In this document: piece by piece, positions 46,706 through 57,837 of the stretch
How the letters are laid out: each line of letters starts with the position of its first letter
Numbering within the stretch: the stretch's first letter is position 1
NCBI RefSeq assembly: GCF_027497355.1
Contig: NZ_CP114909.1
Coordinates: 5,843,501-5,907,500 of the forward strand
Direction: 5' to 3'
Origin: Micromonospora sp. WMMA1947
GTDB lineage: Bacteria > Actinomycetota > Actinomycetes > Mycobacteriales > Micromonosporaceae
Length of the DNA: 64,000 nucleotides
Made by a program: the position numbers and the translations under genes
The notes under the pieces: generated by a model
What the model was told of the DNA's origin: nothing
The model's input: the letters and a program-made list of their open reading frames with translations, nothing else
The model's database searches: none

Positions 46706-48460
46706 TCACGGACGCCTTTCCTTGGCCGCCACGGCCAGGAGTTCCTCGGCATGGGCGATACCCAGATCCGAGTCCGGCAAACCGGCGAGCATCCGGGCCA
46801 GTTCCCGGGCGCGTTCGGTGTCCTCCACCACGCGCACCCCGCTGGTGGTGACCGCTCCCCCGGTGTCCTTGGCCACCACCAGGTGCCGGTCGGCGAACGC
46901 GGCGACCTGCGGCAGGTGCGTGACCACCAGCACCTGGTGGCTGCGGGCCAGCCGGGCCAGCCGGCGGCCGATCTCCACCGCGGCCTGGCCGCCGACACCG
47001 GCGTCGACCTCGTCGAACACCAGCGTGGGCGGGCCGCCGGAACCGGCGAAGACCACCTCGATGGCGAGCATCACCCGGGACAGCTCGCCACCGGACGCGC
47101 CCTTCTGCAACGGCAGCGCCGGCGCGCCCGGGTGCGCCAGCAGCCGCAGCTCCACCTCGTCGGCGCCGTCCGCGCCGACGCCGGTCTCCACGCCGTTGAC
47201 CGGCAGGCTCGGCTCGGACCGGCCCGCCGGGCGCGGCAGCACCGCCACCTCGATGCGGGCGTGCGGCATGGCCAGCCCGGCCAGCTCGACAGTGACCTCC
47301 TCGGCGAAGCGGACCGCGGCCTCCCGGCGGGACGCCGACACCCGGCCGGCGAGGTCGGCCACCTCACCGGCGAGCCGGGTCGCCTCGCGGTCCAGCTCGT
47401 CCAGCAGCTCGTCGGAGGTGTCCAGATCGGACAGCCGGGTGCGGGCCCGCTCGGCCCACGCCACCACGCCGTCGACGTCGTCGGCGTACTTGCGGGTGAG
47501 CGCGCGCAGCGCGGCCCGCCGCTCGTAGACGGTCTGCAGGCGGGCCGGGTCGGCGTCCAGCGCGGCCAGGTAGGCCGACAGCTCCGCGGCCACGTCGGTG
47601 ACCAGCGTGGCCGCCTCCTCCAGCCGGGCCGCCAGCTCGCCCAGCGCCGGGTCGGTGCCGGCCTGCGCCTCGAGCGTGCGCCGCGCGGTGCCCAGCAGCG
47701 CCGTCGCGTCCGGCGTCTCGTCGGTCACCTCGCCGCCGGCCACGCACTGCTGCGCCACCTGTGCGGCGGTGCGCAGCCCTTCGGCGTGTTCCAGCCGCTG
47801 CGCCTCGGCCTTCAGCTCGTCGTCCTCCCCCGGCTGCGGGTCGACCCGGGTGATCTCGTCCAGGCCCAGGCGCAGCAGGTCGGCCTCCTGGTTGCGCTCG
47901 CGGGCGTTGCGCCGCCGGTCGGCCAGGTCGTCGACGACGGTGCGCCACCGGGCGTACGTCTCGCGCAGCGCGTCGAGCAGCTTCTCGTGCTCCGGCCCGG
48001 CGAACCGGTCGAGCGAGGCGCGCTGCTCGGACGGGCGCAGCAGCCGCAGCTGGTCGGACTGGCCGTGCACGGCGAGCACCTGCTCGCCGACCTCGCCGAG
48101 CGTGGACACCGGCATGGACCGCCCGCCCAGGTGCGCGCGGGAGCGCCCCTCGATGGTCACGGTGCGGCTGAGCAGCAGCGAGCCGTCCTCGTCGGGTTCG
48201 CCACCGGCGTCGACGATGCGGGCGTGCACCGACTCGGCCACCCGGCCGCCCAGGCGCAGCCGGCCCTCCACCACGGCGCGGCCCGGCTGGGCGCGCACCC
48301 GGCCGGCGTCGGCGCGGCCGCCGAAGAGCAGGCCGAGGCCGGTCACCACCATGGTCTTGCCGGCGCCGGTCTCGCCGGTGATGACGTTCATCCCCGCGGC
48401 CAGCGGCAGCGTGGTGTCCTCGATGACGCCCAGTCCGGTGATGCGCAGCTCTTCCAGCAC
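46706..48460 (-). CDS. recN: DNA repair protein RecN
   Basis: This 584-residue SMC-like ATPase has the Walker A GETGAGKTMVV near residue 30, a long coiled-coil middle (about 150-360), and the signature and Walker B motifs ASGGELSRVMLAIE and PTLVFDEVDAGVGGQAA. It tethers DNA ends in double-strand break repair. The ATG at 48460 begins the conserved MLEELRITGLGVIEDTTL. It leads a leftward run with steA and mctB. In most relatives nadK precedes it directly; here a 5.3-kb insertion separates them. Confidence 0.96.
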   Translation of the reverse strand: MLEELRITGLGVIEDTTLPLAAGMNVITGETGAGKTMVVTGLGLLFGGRADAGRVRAQPGRAVVEGRLRLGGRVAESVHARIVDAGGEPDEDGSLLLSRTVTIEGRSRAHLGGRSMPVSTLGEVGEQVLAVHGQSDQLRLLRPSEQRASLDRFAGPEHEKLLDALRETYARWRTVVDDLADRRRNARERNQEADLLRLGLDEITRVDPQPGEDDELKAEAQRLEHAEGLRTAAQVAQQCVAGGEVTDETPDATALLGTARRTLEAQAGTDPALGELAARLEEAATLVTDVAAELSAYLAALDADPARLQTVYERRAALRALTRKYADDVDGVVAWAERARTRLSDLDTSDELLDELDREATRLAGEVADLAGRVSASRREAAVRFAEEVTVELAGLAMPHARIEVAVLPRPAGRSEPSLPVNGVETGVGADGADEVELRLLAHPGAPALPLQKGASGGELSRVMLAIEVVFAGSGGPPTLVFDEVDAGVGGQAAVEIGRRLARLARSHQVLVVTHLPQVAAFADRHLVVAKDTGGAVTTSGVRVVEDTERARELARMLAGLPDSDLGIAHAEELLAVAAKERRP

Positions 48461-48539
48461 AGCACCCGACAGTAGCCCCGCCGTGTGACAGTTGACCAGC
48501 CGGCAGGTCGCGGCGCGGGCACCCGTACAGTTCAGCCCC

Positions 48540-49514
48540 GTGCTGGAGGAGATCGGCCTGACCTCGGACGAGGAGGAGCTCTACCGCAGCCTGGTGCGGG
48601 CGAACACGGCCCGGATCGGTGAACTCGCGCAGCGGCTGGGCCGGCCGCGCGCGGAGGTCGCCGCCCGGCTGGACACGTTGCGGGACAAGGGTCTCGTGCT
48701 GCCGACCGGGCCGGAGCCGGACGCCCCGCTGCGGCCGCTCGCGCCGGACGTGCCGCTCGGCGAGGCGCTGCTGCGCCGCCAGTCCGCGCTGGAGTCGGCC
48801 CGCGCCGCGGTCAGCCGGCTCGCCGAGGACTACCGGGCCGGGATGCGCCGCCACGACGCCGCGCACCTGGTCGAGGTGGTCACCGGCGCGCGGGCGCTGC
48901 GCGAACGGCTGCGCGAGCTGCAGAACGGCGCGCGCGAGGAGGTGCTCTGGTTCTGCCGGGCGAACCCGCTGGCGATGCCGGGACCGGAGAACGTCGAGGA
49001 GTTCGACGCGCTCGCCCGGGGCGTGCGCTACCGGGCCATCTACGAACGCGCGATGCTGCTGGAGCCGGGCGCGCTGGCCGACGTCGAGCGGGGCGTACGC
49101 GCCGGGGAGCAGGCCCGGGTGCTGGACCGGCTGCCGGTGCGACTGGCCGTCGTGGACGGTCGTACCGCGGTCTGCCCGCTGGTGCCCGACCGTGACGGCG
49201 GGGAGCCGACCGCCGCGGTGATCGGCCGCAGCCAACTGCTGGACGCGCTGGTCGCGCTCTTCGAGAGCCACTGGCTGATGGCGACGCCGCTCGGCCCCTC
49301 CGGCGACCGGGCCGCGACCGGCTACCAGCCCGACGGCGACGAGGTGCGGCTGCTGTCGCTGTTCGTGGCCGGAGTACCGGACAAGTCGATCGCGTCACAG
49401 CTCGGGGTGAGCCGGCGTACCGTGCAGCGGCGGCTGGCCGACCTGATGGCCGCCGCCGGTGTGGACACCCGGCCCGGGCTGGCGTTCCAGGCCGCCCGGC
49501 GCGGCTGGATCTGA
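48540..49514 (+). CDS. TrmB/LuxR-type transcription regulator
   Basis: I use the GTG at 48540 (324 residues). An N-terminal TrmB-like winged helix (GLTSDEEELYRSLVRANTAR) is followed by a PLD-like ligand domain (EVLWFCRANPLAMPG) and a C-terminal LuxR helix-turn-helix (VAGVPDKSIASQLGVSRRTV). No Shine-Dalgarno is seen. TACAGT at 48526-48531 lies eight bases before the GTG, so a leaderless mRNA is likely. It converges on the subtilase gene across a strong hairpin and may regulate it. Both lie within the usual nadK-recN junction. Confidence 0.85.
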   Translation: MLEEIGLTSDEEELYRSLVRANTARIGELAQRLGRPRAEVAARLDTLRDKGLVLPTGPEPDAPLRPLAPDVPLGEALLRRQSALESARAAVSRLAEDYRAGMRRHDAAHLVEVVTGARALRERLRELQNGAREEVLWFCRANPLAMPGPENVEEFDALARGVRYRAIYERAMLLEPGALADVERGVRAGEQARVLDRLPVRLAVVDGRTAVCPLVPDRDGGEPTAAVIGRSQLLDALVALFESHWLMATPLGPSGDRAATGYQPDGDEVRLLSLFVAGVPDKSIASQLGVSRRTVQRRLADLMAAAGVDTRPGLAFQAARRGWI

Positions 49515-49520
49515 CCGGGG

Positions 49521-49556
49521 CCGGGGCGGGACGGCCCCAGGACCGCCCCGCCCCGG
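49521..49556. terminator. Bidirectional terminator hairpin
   Basis: Fourteen-base arms (49521-49534 and 49543-49556; CCGGGGCGGGACGG against CCGCCCCGCCCCGG) pair with one mismatch around an 8-base loop. It fills the 46-base gap between the convergent regulator and subtilase genes. Confidence 0.7.
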
Positions 49557-49560
49557 GATC

Positions 49561-52500
49561 TCACCGCAGCCCGTACGCGTCGATCACGGTCTGCGTGACG
49601 GTGCTGCCGGCCCGGTCCCGTGCCGAGACGCGCAGCGACACCGTGCCGCGCCCGGCCGGCACCTCGGCGGTGAACCGGGTGCCGGAGCCGCGTACCGGCG
49701 CGTTGCGCCAGGTGCGTCCGCCGTCGAACGACACCTCCGCGCGTACCGTCGTGCCGGCCGGCGCGGGCAGGCCGGCGGGGTGGCGCAGCGTCAGCCCGAC
49801 GGTGTGCTTCCGTCTGCCGGGCACCTCGCCGCGCAGGTCGGCCGGTACCCGGTAGTCGACCTGGAGCAGCGGCAGCGGCCGGGCCGCGTCGCCGGCCGGG
49901 CGGGCCGAGGTGAACTCCCACGCGGTCTCGGTACGGGTGGCCCACCGCCACTGGGCCGACGACCGGGCCGTGGTCACGTCGAGGCGGTAGCGGGCCGGAC
50001 CCGCGGTGGCAGGCACCGGCGCCCAGCCGGCGGAGAGGTCGGCGATCGGCCGGCCGTCCCGGCTGACCCGGCGGGTCACCGTGTCCTGCTCCTCCGACCG
50101 GTTGTCCACGCCGGCGTGACCGTCGGCGTCGACGAACTCGGCCACCCGCAGGTCGAGCGTGTCGCCGGTCCGGCTCGGCCCGGCCGCGCCGGCCGGCACG
50201 GCGGGACGCACCAGCGGCGCGTGCCACGACTCGGTGGTCCGGTCGGTGGCCGCGTAGCGCCGGGGCCGGTCGGACAGGCCGCCGGTCAGCGTCCCCATGT
50301 TCGAGAACATCAGCCGGTGCAGCACCCGGTGCTGCCACCACGAGTCGCCGGAACTGACGTACTCCCGGCGGGTCGTCCCGGTACGCACCATCCGCTGGTC
50401 GTCGTTCCAGGAGAACTCCTGCCAGGGCCGCCACCCGAAGCGCTGCTCGGTGGCCCAGTCCAGCCCGCCGGTGTGGCCGTATCGCGCGGTCACCTCGGCC
50501 GTGTTGGCGGCGGTGACCCGGTGGGTGATCCGCTCCGGCACCCGGCCCTTCGACACCTGGAACACGTCGTAGAGGTACGGGCTGTCCACGGTGAGCGTGA
50601 GATCCATCCGGGCCCGGCCGGTACGCGCCGCCGCGAGCAGCCGCTGCCCGTCGTCGTACGCCACCGCCAGCGCGGGCGCGGGCAGCCGGTCCCCGGTCGG
50701 ACGCCACACCGTCCACGCGCTCTGGTCCGCCGGCCGGACGATCAGCACCGCCTTCGCGCCGGCTGCCGCCGCGGCGGCCACCTGCTCCTCCTCGGACCGG
50801 TCGGCGGACGCGGTGAGCAGCGCCGCCGCGCCCCGCACCCCGGCCAGCTCGCCCGGTGCGCCGGTGCCGGCGGCGACCAGGCGCAGCCGCTGCCGCCCGG
50901 CCGGGGCCGGTGACTGGCCCATCAGGTTGACGTCCAGCGCGCCGGACACGCCGCTGACGTCGATGTCGACCATCGGCGCGACGAGCTGCCAACGCGAGGA
51001 GAACTCGAACTCGCCGCGGCGCACCGGCCGGGTCGGCGTGACGTTGAGCTGCTGCACCGTGCTGAACGTCATCACGCCGTGGTCGACCTGCCGGCCGTTG
51101 CCGAACACCCGGTGCTGGTAGAAGCTGAGGATCGCCCGCTGCTCGGACGGTTTCGGCGTCTCGATCCGTACCGGCGTGCCGCGCCGCGGGTCGAGCACCA
51201 CGGTGAGGTCCCGGTCCACGATCAGCTCCGGGTCGGTCACCAGGGTGAGCTGCTCGTCCAGCGGCGCGCCGTGCTCGATCAGCGCGTGCAGCAGGTACGG
51301 CCCCTCCTCCACCTGGATCCGCCACTCGTCGCCGACGCCGAGCCAGCCCAGCGCGTCCGACTCCGGGTGCTCGCCGAACAGCGTCACCACCGGCGCCGAT
51401 CCGGGCCGCCCGGCCAGGTCGAGCGCGCGCAGCGTCACGGTGTGCTGCGGGCCGCTGAGCGTGAGCCCGACCGCGGTACGCACCGTCACGCCATCCGCGC
51501 CGGTGGCCACCAGCCACCCACCGTGCGGGCCCCGGTCCAGCCGGGCCGGGTCGGCGCGCAGCGGCACGTCCACGCCGCCGCCGGCCGGCACCGTCACCGT
51601 GGCGGCGTCGAGCGTCAGGCCGTCGGTCTCGGCCGCGCCGCTGTCCAGGTTGCGCAACTCCAGCGCCAGACGCAGCGTCTGCGCGCCGGCCGTGCCGTTG
51701 ACGTAGCGCACCGTCCGGGTCGCGGCCGGCCCGCCGGTGGTCAGCCGGCCGAAGTCGGCGGTCGCCGTGCCGTACACCCGCTGGCCTAGCGCGCGGGCCA
51801 CGTCGACCCGCCCGGAGCCCTGCTCGAACACCGTCGCGCCGGTGCTCGGCCGGGTGGTGCTCACCAGCGCGTCCTTCAGGTCCGCGGCGGTCCACCCGGG
51901 GTGTTCCTGGGCCAGGACGGCGGCGGCGCCCGCGACGTGCGGCGTGGCCATCGAGGTGCCCGAGGCGCGGGTGTAGGCGTCGTCGACGGGCGTACCCATC
52001 GAGGTGCCGGCGGCGCGGGCCGCGACGATGCCGACGCCGGGCGCGGTGATCTCCGGCTTCAGGCCGTTGTCGCCCAGGCGCGGGCCGCGGCTGGAGAAGT
52101 CGGCGAGCACGTCGTCGCGGTCGACGGCGCCGACGGTGAGCGCGGCGGTGGCCGCGCCGGGCGCACCGACGCTGCGCGGCTCACCGTCGTTGCCGGCGGC
52201 GATGACGAACAGCGCGCCGGTTTCGGCGGTGAGGTCGTTCACTGCCTGGCTCATCGGGTCGGTGCCGTCGGTGGGCGCGCCGCCGAGGCTCATGCTGACC
52301 ACCTTCGCGCCGGAGCGCGCGGCCCACTCCATGCCGGCGATGATGCCGGAGTCGTAGCCGGAGCCGGAGTCGTCGAGCACCTTGCCGACCAGCAGCCGCG
52401 CGCCCGGTGCGACGCCCTTGCGCAGCCCCGCGGAGCCCGCGCCGCTGCCGGCGACGGTGGCCGCCACATGGGTGCCGTGGCCGTGGCCGTCGCGGGCGCT

Positions 52501-53289
52501 GCCGCCGCCGGTGAAGTCGCGCGCCTCGGCGATGCGGCCGGCCAGGTCGGGGTGGCCGGCGTCCACACCGGTGTCGAGCACCGCGACCCGCACCCCGGCG
52601 CCGTCGCGGCCGGCCGACCACGCGGCCGGTGCACCGATCTGCGGGACGCTGTGCTCCAGCGCCACCCGGGCCCGCCCGTCGAGCCAGACGCGCTCCACGC
52701 CCGCGCCGAGCCGGACCGGTCCGGCGCCCTCGGCGCGCGCCTGCGGCGCCTCCCGCAGGGACGTCCACAGCGCGCCCAGGTCGTCCTTGCCGACGCGCAG
52801 CGCGGCGCCGTTGATGCTGGACAGCGGACGGGACTCGGCGGCGACGGCGAGCGGGCGCACCCGCCCGGAGGCCGGTTCCCGGTAGCGCACGATCAGCGGC
52901 AACTCCTCGAGGGCCGCGTCGCCGTAGCCCTGCTCGGCCAGTTCCTGCACGTCGAACAGGTCCGGGTCGAGCACGCCCGCCGACACGTACGGCACGACGT
53001 CGGCGGGCAGCACCCGCAGCCCGCCGTCGACCTGCGTGGTCTGGAAGACGATCCGGTCACGGCCCGGTCCGGGGTGGACCGTGGCGGCGATCCGGCCCGG
53101 CGCGGCCCGGACCAGCTCGACCCGGTCGCCGGTGATCAGTGTGATGCGGGCGGGCGGCGCGCCCGGGGCTGATGTGCCCGGGGGCGGGCCGGCAGGCGGG
53201 GCGGGCGGGACGGCGGACGCCGGTACGGCGAGCCCGACCACAAGCGCCCCGGCCGCGCCGGCGGCGAGCCAGCGGGGGAACCGGTGCAT
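49561..53289 (-). CDS. Large secreted S8 subtilase
   Basis: From the ATG at 53289 (GAGGAG upstream) the protein has 1242 residues. A signal peptide (about 1-26) and a propeptide lead to a subtilisin domain: Asp239 (VAVLDTGVDAGHPDL), His271 (GHGTHVA), oxyanion Asn367 (AAGND) and Ser446 (SGTSMATPHVAG). A protease-associated-like segment follows near 760-850, then beta-rich C-terminal domains with many Trp and Arg residues. Such proteases are secreted to degrade proteins outside the cell. It is on the opposite strand to the adjacent regulator. Confidence 0.92.
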   Translation of the reverse strand: MHRFPRWLAAGAAGALVVGLAVPASAVPPAPPAGPPPGTSAPGAPPARITLITGDRVELVRAAPGRIAATVHPGPGRDRIVFQTTQVDGGLRVLPADVVPYVSAGVLDPDLFDVQELAEQGYGDAALEELPLIVRYREPASGRVRPLAVAAESRPLSSINGAALRVGKDDLGALWTSLREAPQARAEGAGPVRLGAGVERVWLDGRARVALEHSVPQIGAPAAWSAGRDGAGVRVAVLDTGVDAGHPDLAGRIAEARDFTGGGSARDGHGHGTHVAATVAGSGAGSAGLRKGVAPGARLLVGKVLDDSGSGYDSGIIAGMEWAARSGAKVVSMSLGGAPTDGTDPMSQAVNDLTAETGALFVIAAGNDGEPRSVGAPGAATAALTVGAVDRDDVLADFSSRGPRLGDNGLKPEITAPGVGIVAARAAGTSMGTPVDDAYTRASGTSMATPHVAGAAAVLAQEHPGWTAADLKDALVSTTRPSTGATVFEQGSGRVDVARALGQRVYGTATADFGRLTTGGPAATRTVRYVNGTAGAQTLRLALELRNLDSGAAETDGLTLDAATVTVPAGGGVDVPLRADPARLDRGPHGGWLVATGADGVTVRTAVGLTLSGPQHTVTLRALDLAGRPGSAPVVTLFGEHPESDALGWLGVGDEWRIQVEEGPYLLHALIEHGAPLDEQLTLVTDPELIVDRDLTVVLDPRRGTPVRIETPKPSEQRAILSFYQHRVFGNGRQVDHGVMTFSTVQQLNVTPTRPVRRGEFEFSSRWQLVAPMVDIDVSGVSGALDVNLMGQSPAPAGRQRLRLVAAGTGAPGELAGVRGAAALLTASADRSEEEQVAAAAAAGAKAVLIVRPADQSAWTVWRPTGDRLPAPALAVAYDDGQRLLAAARTGRARMDLTLTVDSPYLYDVFQVSKGRVPERITHRVTAANTAEVTARYGHTGGLDWATEQRFGWRPWQEFSWNDDQRMVRTGTTRREYVSSGDSWWQHRVLHRLMFSNMGTLTGGLSDRPRRYAATDRTTESWHAPLVRPAVPAGAAGPSRTGDTLDLRVAEFVDADGHAGVDNRSEEQDTVTRRVSRDGRPIADLSAGWAPVPATAGPARYRLDVTTARSSAQWRWATRTETAWEFTSARPAGDAARPLPLLQVDYRVPADLRGEVPGRRKHTVGLTLRHPAGLPAPAGTTVRAEVSFDGGRTWRNAPVRGSGTRFTAEVPAGRGTVSLRVSARDRAGSTVTQTVIDAYGLR

Positions 53290-53756
53290 GTGACGCTCCT
53301 CTACTCCGAGGCCGGCCTCGTGGGGCCGGCGATCGGAGTCTGCGACGGCGTCCGCCACCCGGTCACCGGGTACGGGCCGCCGCACCGGCGACATGTCGCC
53401 AGGTGGACACGAGCACGACGCAGTGGAGGCCGGGACGCCGGAGACCGCATCGCCCAGCTCGCGTGCCGCCGCTTCCTCCGGCGGCGGCCCTGCGACCTGT
53501 CGGCCCGGCCGGGGTCGACACCCGACCGGACGCGGCGTGCCGGTCCGCCCGCCGCGGCCGGCTTCGACGCTCCGGCGTCCCGACCGTCGCGGCCCCGACC
53601 ACCCCCTGGCCGAGCCCGCGACAGGTGGGCCGCATCCGGGAAGCGGCGGGCCTCACCGCCGCGCCCGGACTCACCTCATCGCGGCCCGTAGCCAACCGTA
53701 ACGCGCGCCGGCGCCGGGACCGGTGGGCCGAACGGAGATTTTCGCTGAGCCGCTGG
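53290..53756. other. Intergenic gap, no gene seen
   Basis: These 467 bases lie upstream of the subtilase gene and downstream of nadK. I see no supported gene; open frames here are of the random GC-rich kind. The subtilase promoter should lie near 53290-53400. Confidence 0.5.
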
Positions 53757-54637
53757 TCAGCGACGGTTGCCCCGCCAGCCCTGGACGGGTAGGTCGAACT
53801 TGGCCACCAGCCGGTCGGTGAACGGACGGGCCCGCAGCCGCACGATGCGCACCGGCAGCGTGCCCCGGCGCACCGTGACCCTGGCGCCGGGCGGCAGGTC
53901 GTAGACGCGCCGCCCGTCGCAGCAGAGCACGGCCAGGGTGGTGAACGGGTCGACGGTGATGACGAACGTCGACGTGGGCGCGGTCACCAACGGGCGGCTG
54001 AACAACGCGTGCGCGCTGATCGGCACCAGCAGCAGCGCCTCCACCTCGGGCCAGACCACCGGCCCGCCGCCGGAGAACGCGTACGCCGTCGAACCGGTCG
54101 GGGTCGCGCAGATCACGCCGTCGCAGCCGTACCGGGACAGCGGCCGGCCGTCCACGTCGACGAGCAGCTCCAGCATCTGGGCGCGTTCGCCCTTCTCCAC
54201 GCTGATCTCGTTGAGCGCCCACGACTCGATGGTCGGCCCGCCCTCGAACTCGGCGGTGACGTCGAGGGTGAGCCGTTCGTCCACCGTGTAGTTGCGGTCG
54301 ACGACGTCACGCACGGCGGTGTCCAGGTCGTCGATCTCCGCTTCGGCGAGGAAGCCGACCTTGCCCAGGTTGATGCCGAGCAGCGGCACCTTGGTCGGGC
54401 GGGCCAGCTCGGCGGCGCGCAGGAACGTGCCGTCCCCGCCGAGCGCGAACACGATCTCGGCGCCCTCGGCGGCCTGCGGGCCGGTCACCGGCACCACGCC
54501 CGGCAGGTCCAGGTCGTCGGCCTCCTCGGCCACCACCCGTACTTCGAACCCGGCGGCGATCAGGTCGGCGGCCACCGCGCGGGCGTGCTCGGTGCTGCGT
54601 CGACGGCCGGTGTGCGTGACCAGCAGCGCGGTACGGC

Positions 54638-54641
<4 letters not shown>
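53757..54641 (-). CDS. nadK: NAD kinase
   Basis: The GTG at 54641 overlaps the tlyA stop (GTGA) and gives 294 residues. GGDGTFLRAAEL (from about residue 76) is the NAD kinase signature; ALNEISVEKG and the glycine-rich CATPTGSTAYAFSGGGP complete the active site. It phosphorylates NAD to NADP. The tlyA-nadK pair is standard in actinobacteria, usually followed by recN. Confidence 0.95.
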
Positions 54642-55486
<845 letters not shown>

Positions 55487-55507
55487 CAGGTGTGTCTCCG
55501 CCTCTGC

Positions 55508-55735
55508 TCAGGCCTGGTCGATGGTGGCGAGGGTCTCGCGCAGCGTCTCGTACGCCGCCTCGTACTGGGCGATCTGGTCGGCCGGGGCGAGCGCCTCGGC
55601 GTTGGCCATGCCGAGCACCGCCGCGTCCACCGCCGGGTGGCTCGCCTCGCCGACCTCCTCGACCGGCGCGGGCCGTACCCCAGGCGGCGGTCCGGGCCGC
55701 GGACCCGGTGGCGGGCCGGGCCGGGGCGCGGTCAC
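55508..55735 (-). CDS. Small hypothetical protein
   Basis: The GTG at 55735 overlaps the stop of the upstream gene and gives 75 residues. A Pro/Gly/Arg-rich N-terminus is followed by a helical C-terminus (ADQIAQYEAAYETLRETLATID). No domain is recognised. Short proteins of this shape lie between phasin-like genes and tlyA in related genomes, as I recall, so it is probably real. Confidence 0.6.
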   Translation of the reverse strand: MTAPRPGPPPGPRPGPPPGVRPAPVEEVGEASHPAVDAAVLGMANAEALAPADQIAQYEAAYETLRETLATIDQA

Positions 55736-56313
55736 GAGCCGGCCGCCCGGCGCCCGGTGGCCTTCTTCGCCGGCGCGGATTCCGGGGTACGGGAGACCGT
55801 GGCCGGTGGCTTCTTCGCGATCGCCTTCTTGGCCACCGTCTTCTTCGCCACCGCCTTCGTCGGTGTCGTGGCCGGGGCCTTCGCGGGTGTCGTGGCCGGG
55901 GCGTCCGGCGGCGTGGCAGAGGCCGCCTCTGCCGGAGACGGCTCCGGCCTCGACGGCCCAGCCCCGGACGGCTCGGGCCCGGACGGCTCAGTGGCGCCCG
56001 GTTCGAGAGGGCCCCTCGCCTCGCGCAGCTGCCGCTCCAGGTCGTGCACCCGGCGGGTCAGCTCGGCGACCTCGTCGGCGGTGGCCAGGCCGACCGCGCC
56101 GAGCGCCCGGTCCACCTCGAAGCGGACCAGCTTGGTCAGCGACTCCCGGTTCGCCAGGCCGGTCGCGACCAGTTCCTCGGCGAGCGTCTGGAGCTGGGCG
56201 GCCGTCGCGCCGCCCTGGCCGACGACGCGCATGACCGCGTCCTGTGCCTTCTTCCGGGGCGCCTCCGTCAGGCCCATGGCCAGCTCGAGGTAGGCGCGCC
56301 ACGCGTCCTGCAT
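55732..56313 (-). CDS. Phasin-like protein with Lys/Ala/Pro-rich tail
   Basis: From the ATG at 56313 the product has 193 residues. Residues 1-110 are helical with a coiled-coil-like end (ADEVAELTRRVHDLERQLRE), like phasin or PhaF-type proteins. The last 80 residues are Pro/Ala/Thr-rich and end in KKTVAKKAIAKKP and KKATGRRAA motifs, like the tail of histone-like PhaF. It could bind polyester granules or DNA, or both. No PHA synthase gene is nearby. Confidence 0.65.
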   Translation of the reverse strand: MQDAWRAYLELAMGLTEAPRKKAQDAVMRVVGQGGATAAQLQTLAEELVATGLANRESLTKLVRFEVDRALGAVGLATADEVAELTRRVHDLERQLREARGPLEPGATEPSGPEPSGAGPSRPEPSPAEAASATPPDAPATTPAKAPATTPTKAVAKKTVAKKAIAKKPPATVSRTPESAPAKKATGRRAAGS

Positions 56314-56424
56314 GCCTGAGTCCTTCCGCGGGGCGAGGTGTGCAGGTGCCACGCTACCGGGCACCCCGGACGCCCCATTGCGGTACGGTGCCGGGAACGG
56401 CGTGGTTCGTGGTGAGGAGACGAT

Positions 56425-56760
56425 GTGGCCAGCGTGGACGAGTGCCGGCAGGCGTTGCACGATCTGGCCGCGCGGCTGGACCGCAACGCCGAGGCACAGG
56501 GCCGCATCGACCTCGACCGCACCCTGGCCTGCCGGATCACCGACCTCGGCACCGCGTTCCACGGGCGCCTGGAGGGCGGCCGGCTGGTCGACCTGGCCGA
56601 CGGCGACGACCCGAAGGCGAAGATCGCGCTGAGCACCGGCAGCGACGACCTCGTCGCGCTGGTGAACGGCCGGCTCGACGTCATGTCGGCGGTGGCCTCC
56701 CGGCGGGTCTCGATCAAGGCGAACCCGTTCGACCTGATGAAGCTCCGCAAGCTGCTCTGA
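56425..56760 (+). CDS. SCP2 sterol-carrier-like protein
   Basis: A GTG at 56425 after GAGGAG gives 111 residues. The pattern (TLACRITDLGTAFHGRLEGG, then KIALSTGSDDLVALVNGRLD and RRVSIKANPFDLMKLRKLL) is an SCP2 domain, a small hydrophobic ligand-binding fold. Bacterial SCP2 proteins bind lipids or act as accessory domains; no ligand can be named. It is the only rightward gene between nadK and the rRNA operon, converging on the HAD gene. Confidence 0.85.
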   Translation: MASVDECRQALHDLAARLDRNAEAQGRIDLDRTLACRITDLGTAFHGRLEGGRLVDLADGDDPKAKIALSTGSDDLVALVNGRLDVMSAVASRRVSIKANPFDLMKLRKLL

Positions 56761-56773
56761 GCGGCCCGGCGCC

Positions 56774-57837
56774 TCAGTCGTCGAGCCCGAACGCGGCGAG
56801 GGCCTCCTGTGCCGCCGGGGACTGCGCCCGTACGCGCGGCTCGGCCGCCGTCGACCAGGCAGCCGCGCAGAGCGCGGCGAGCGCGTCCAGGGGCGGTCCC
56901 GCGCCGTCGAGCACCAGGTCCGCGCCGGCCTCCGTCACCGACCAGCCCCCGTCGGTCGCCCGGCCCGGCACCGCCACCACCGCGGCCGGGTCGAACAGCC
57001 CCGCCAGGTCGAACGAGACGTACGCGGGGCGGCGCTCCTCGGGTGCGGCCAGCAGCTCGGCGGCGTCACTGACCCCGGTGAGCACCAGCAGGCTGTCCAG
57101 CCCGGCCCGGCGGGCCCCCTCGATGTCGGTGTCCAGCCGGTCACCGACCACGAGCGTGCGCCCGGTCCCGGCCCGCCGCGCGGCGGTGGTGAACAGCGCC
57201 GGCTCCGGCTTGCCCACCACCACGTCGGGGTCGCGGCCGAGCGCGGTCCGCAGCACCGCGACGAGCGAGCCGTTGCCCGGTAGCGGACCGCGCGGGCTGG
57301 GCAGCGTGCGGTCGGTGTTCGTGGCGTACCAGGGTGCGCCCGCGCGGACCGCCAGGGACGCCTCGGCCAGGTCGGACCAGCCGACCTGCGGGCCGTAGCC
57401 CTGGGCCACCGCGGCGGGCTCCTCGTCAACCGTGGACACCGGCCGCAGGCCCACCGCCCGCAGCTCGGCGCGCAACGCCTCCGCGCCGACCACGAGCACC
57501 GGCGCGCTCTCGGGCAGCCGGTCCCGGAGCAGTTCGGCGGTGGCAGCCGCGGAGGTGAGCACCTCCGCCGGCTGCGCCGGGACGCCCATGCCGGTGAGCA
57601 GGTCGGCCACCTCGCTGGAGCGGCGGGAGGCGTTGTTCGTCGCGTACGCGACCGCGCGCCCCTCGGCGTGCAGCCGGCCGACCGCCTCGACCGCGCCGGG
57701 GATGGGCCGGTCGATCAGGTAGATGACGCCGTCGAGGTCGAAGACCACGAGCGAGTACGCGTCGACGAGCCGCCCCGCCCCGGCGCGGTCGGGTTCGCCC
57801 CGATCCGCGCCGGAGGCGGTGTCACCGGCGTACCCGG

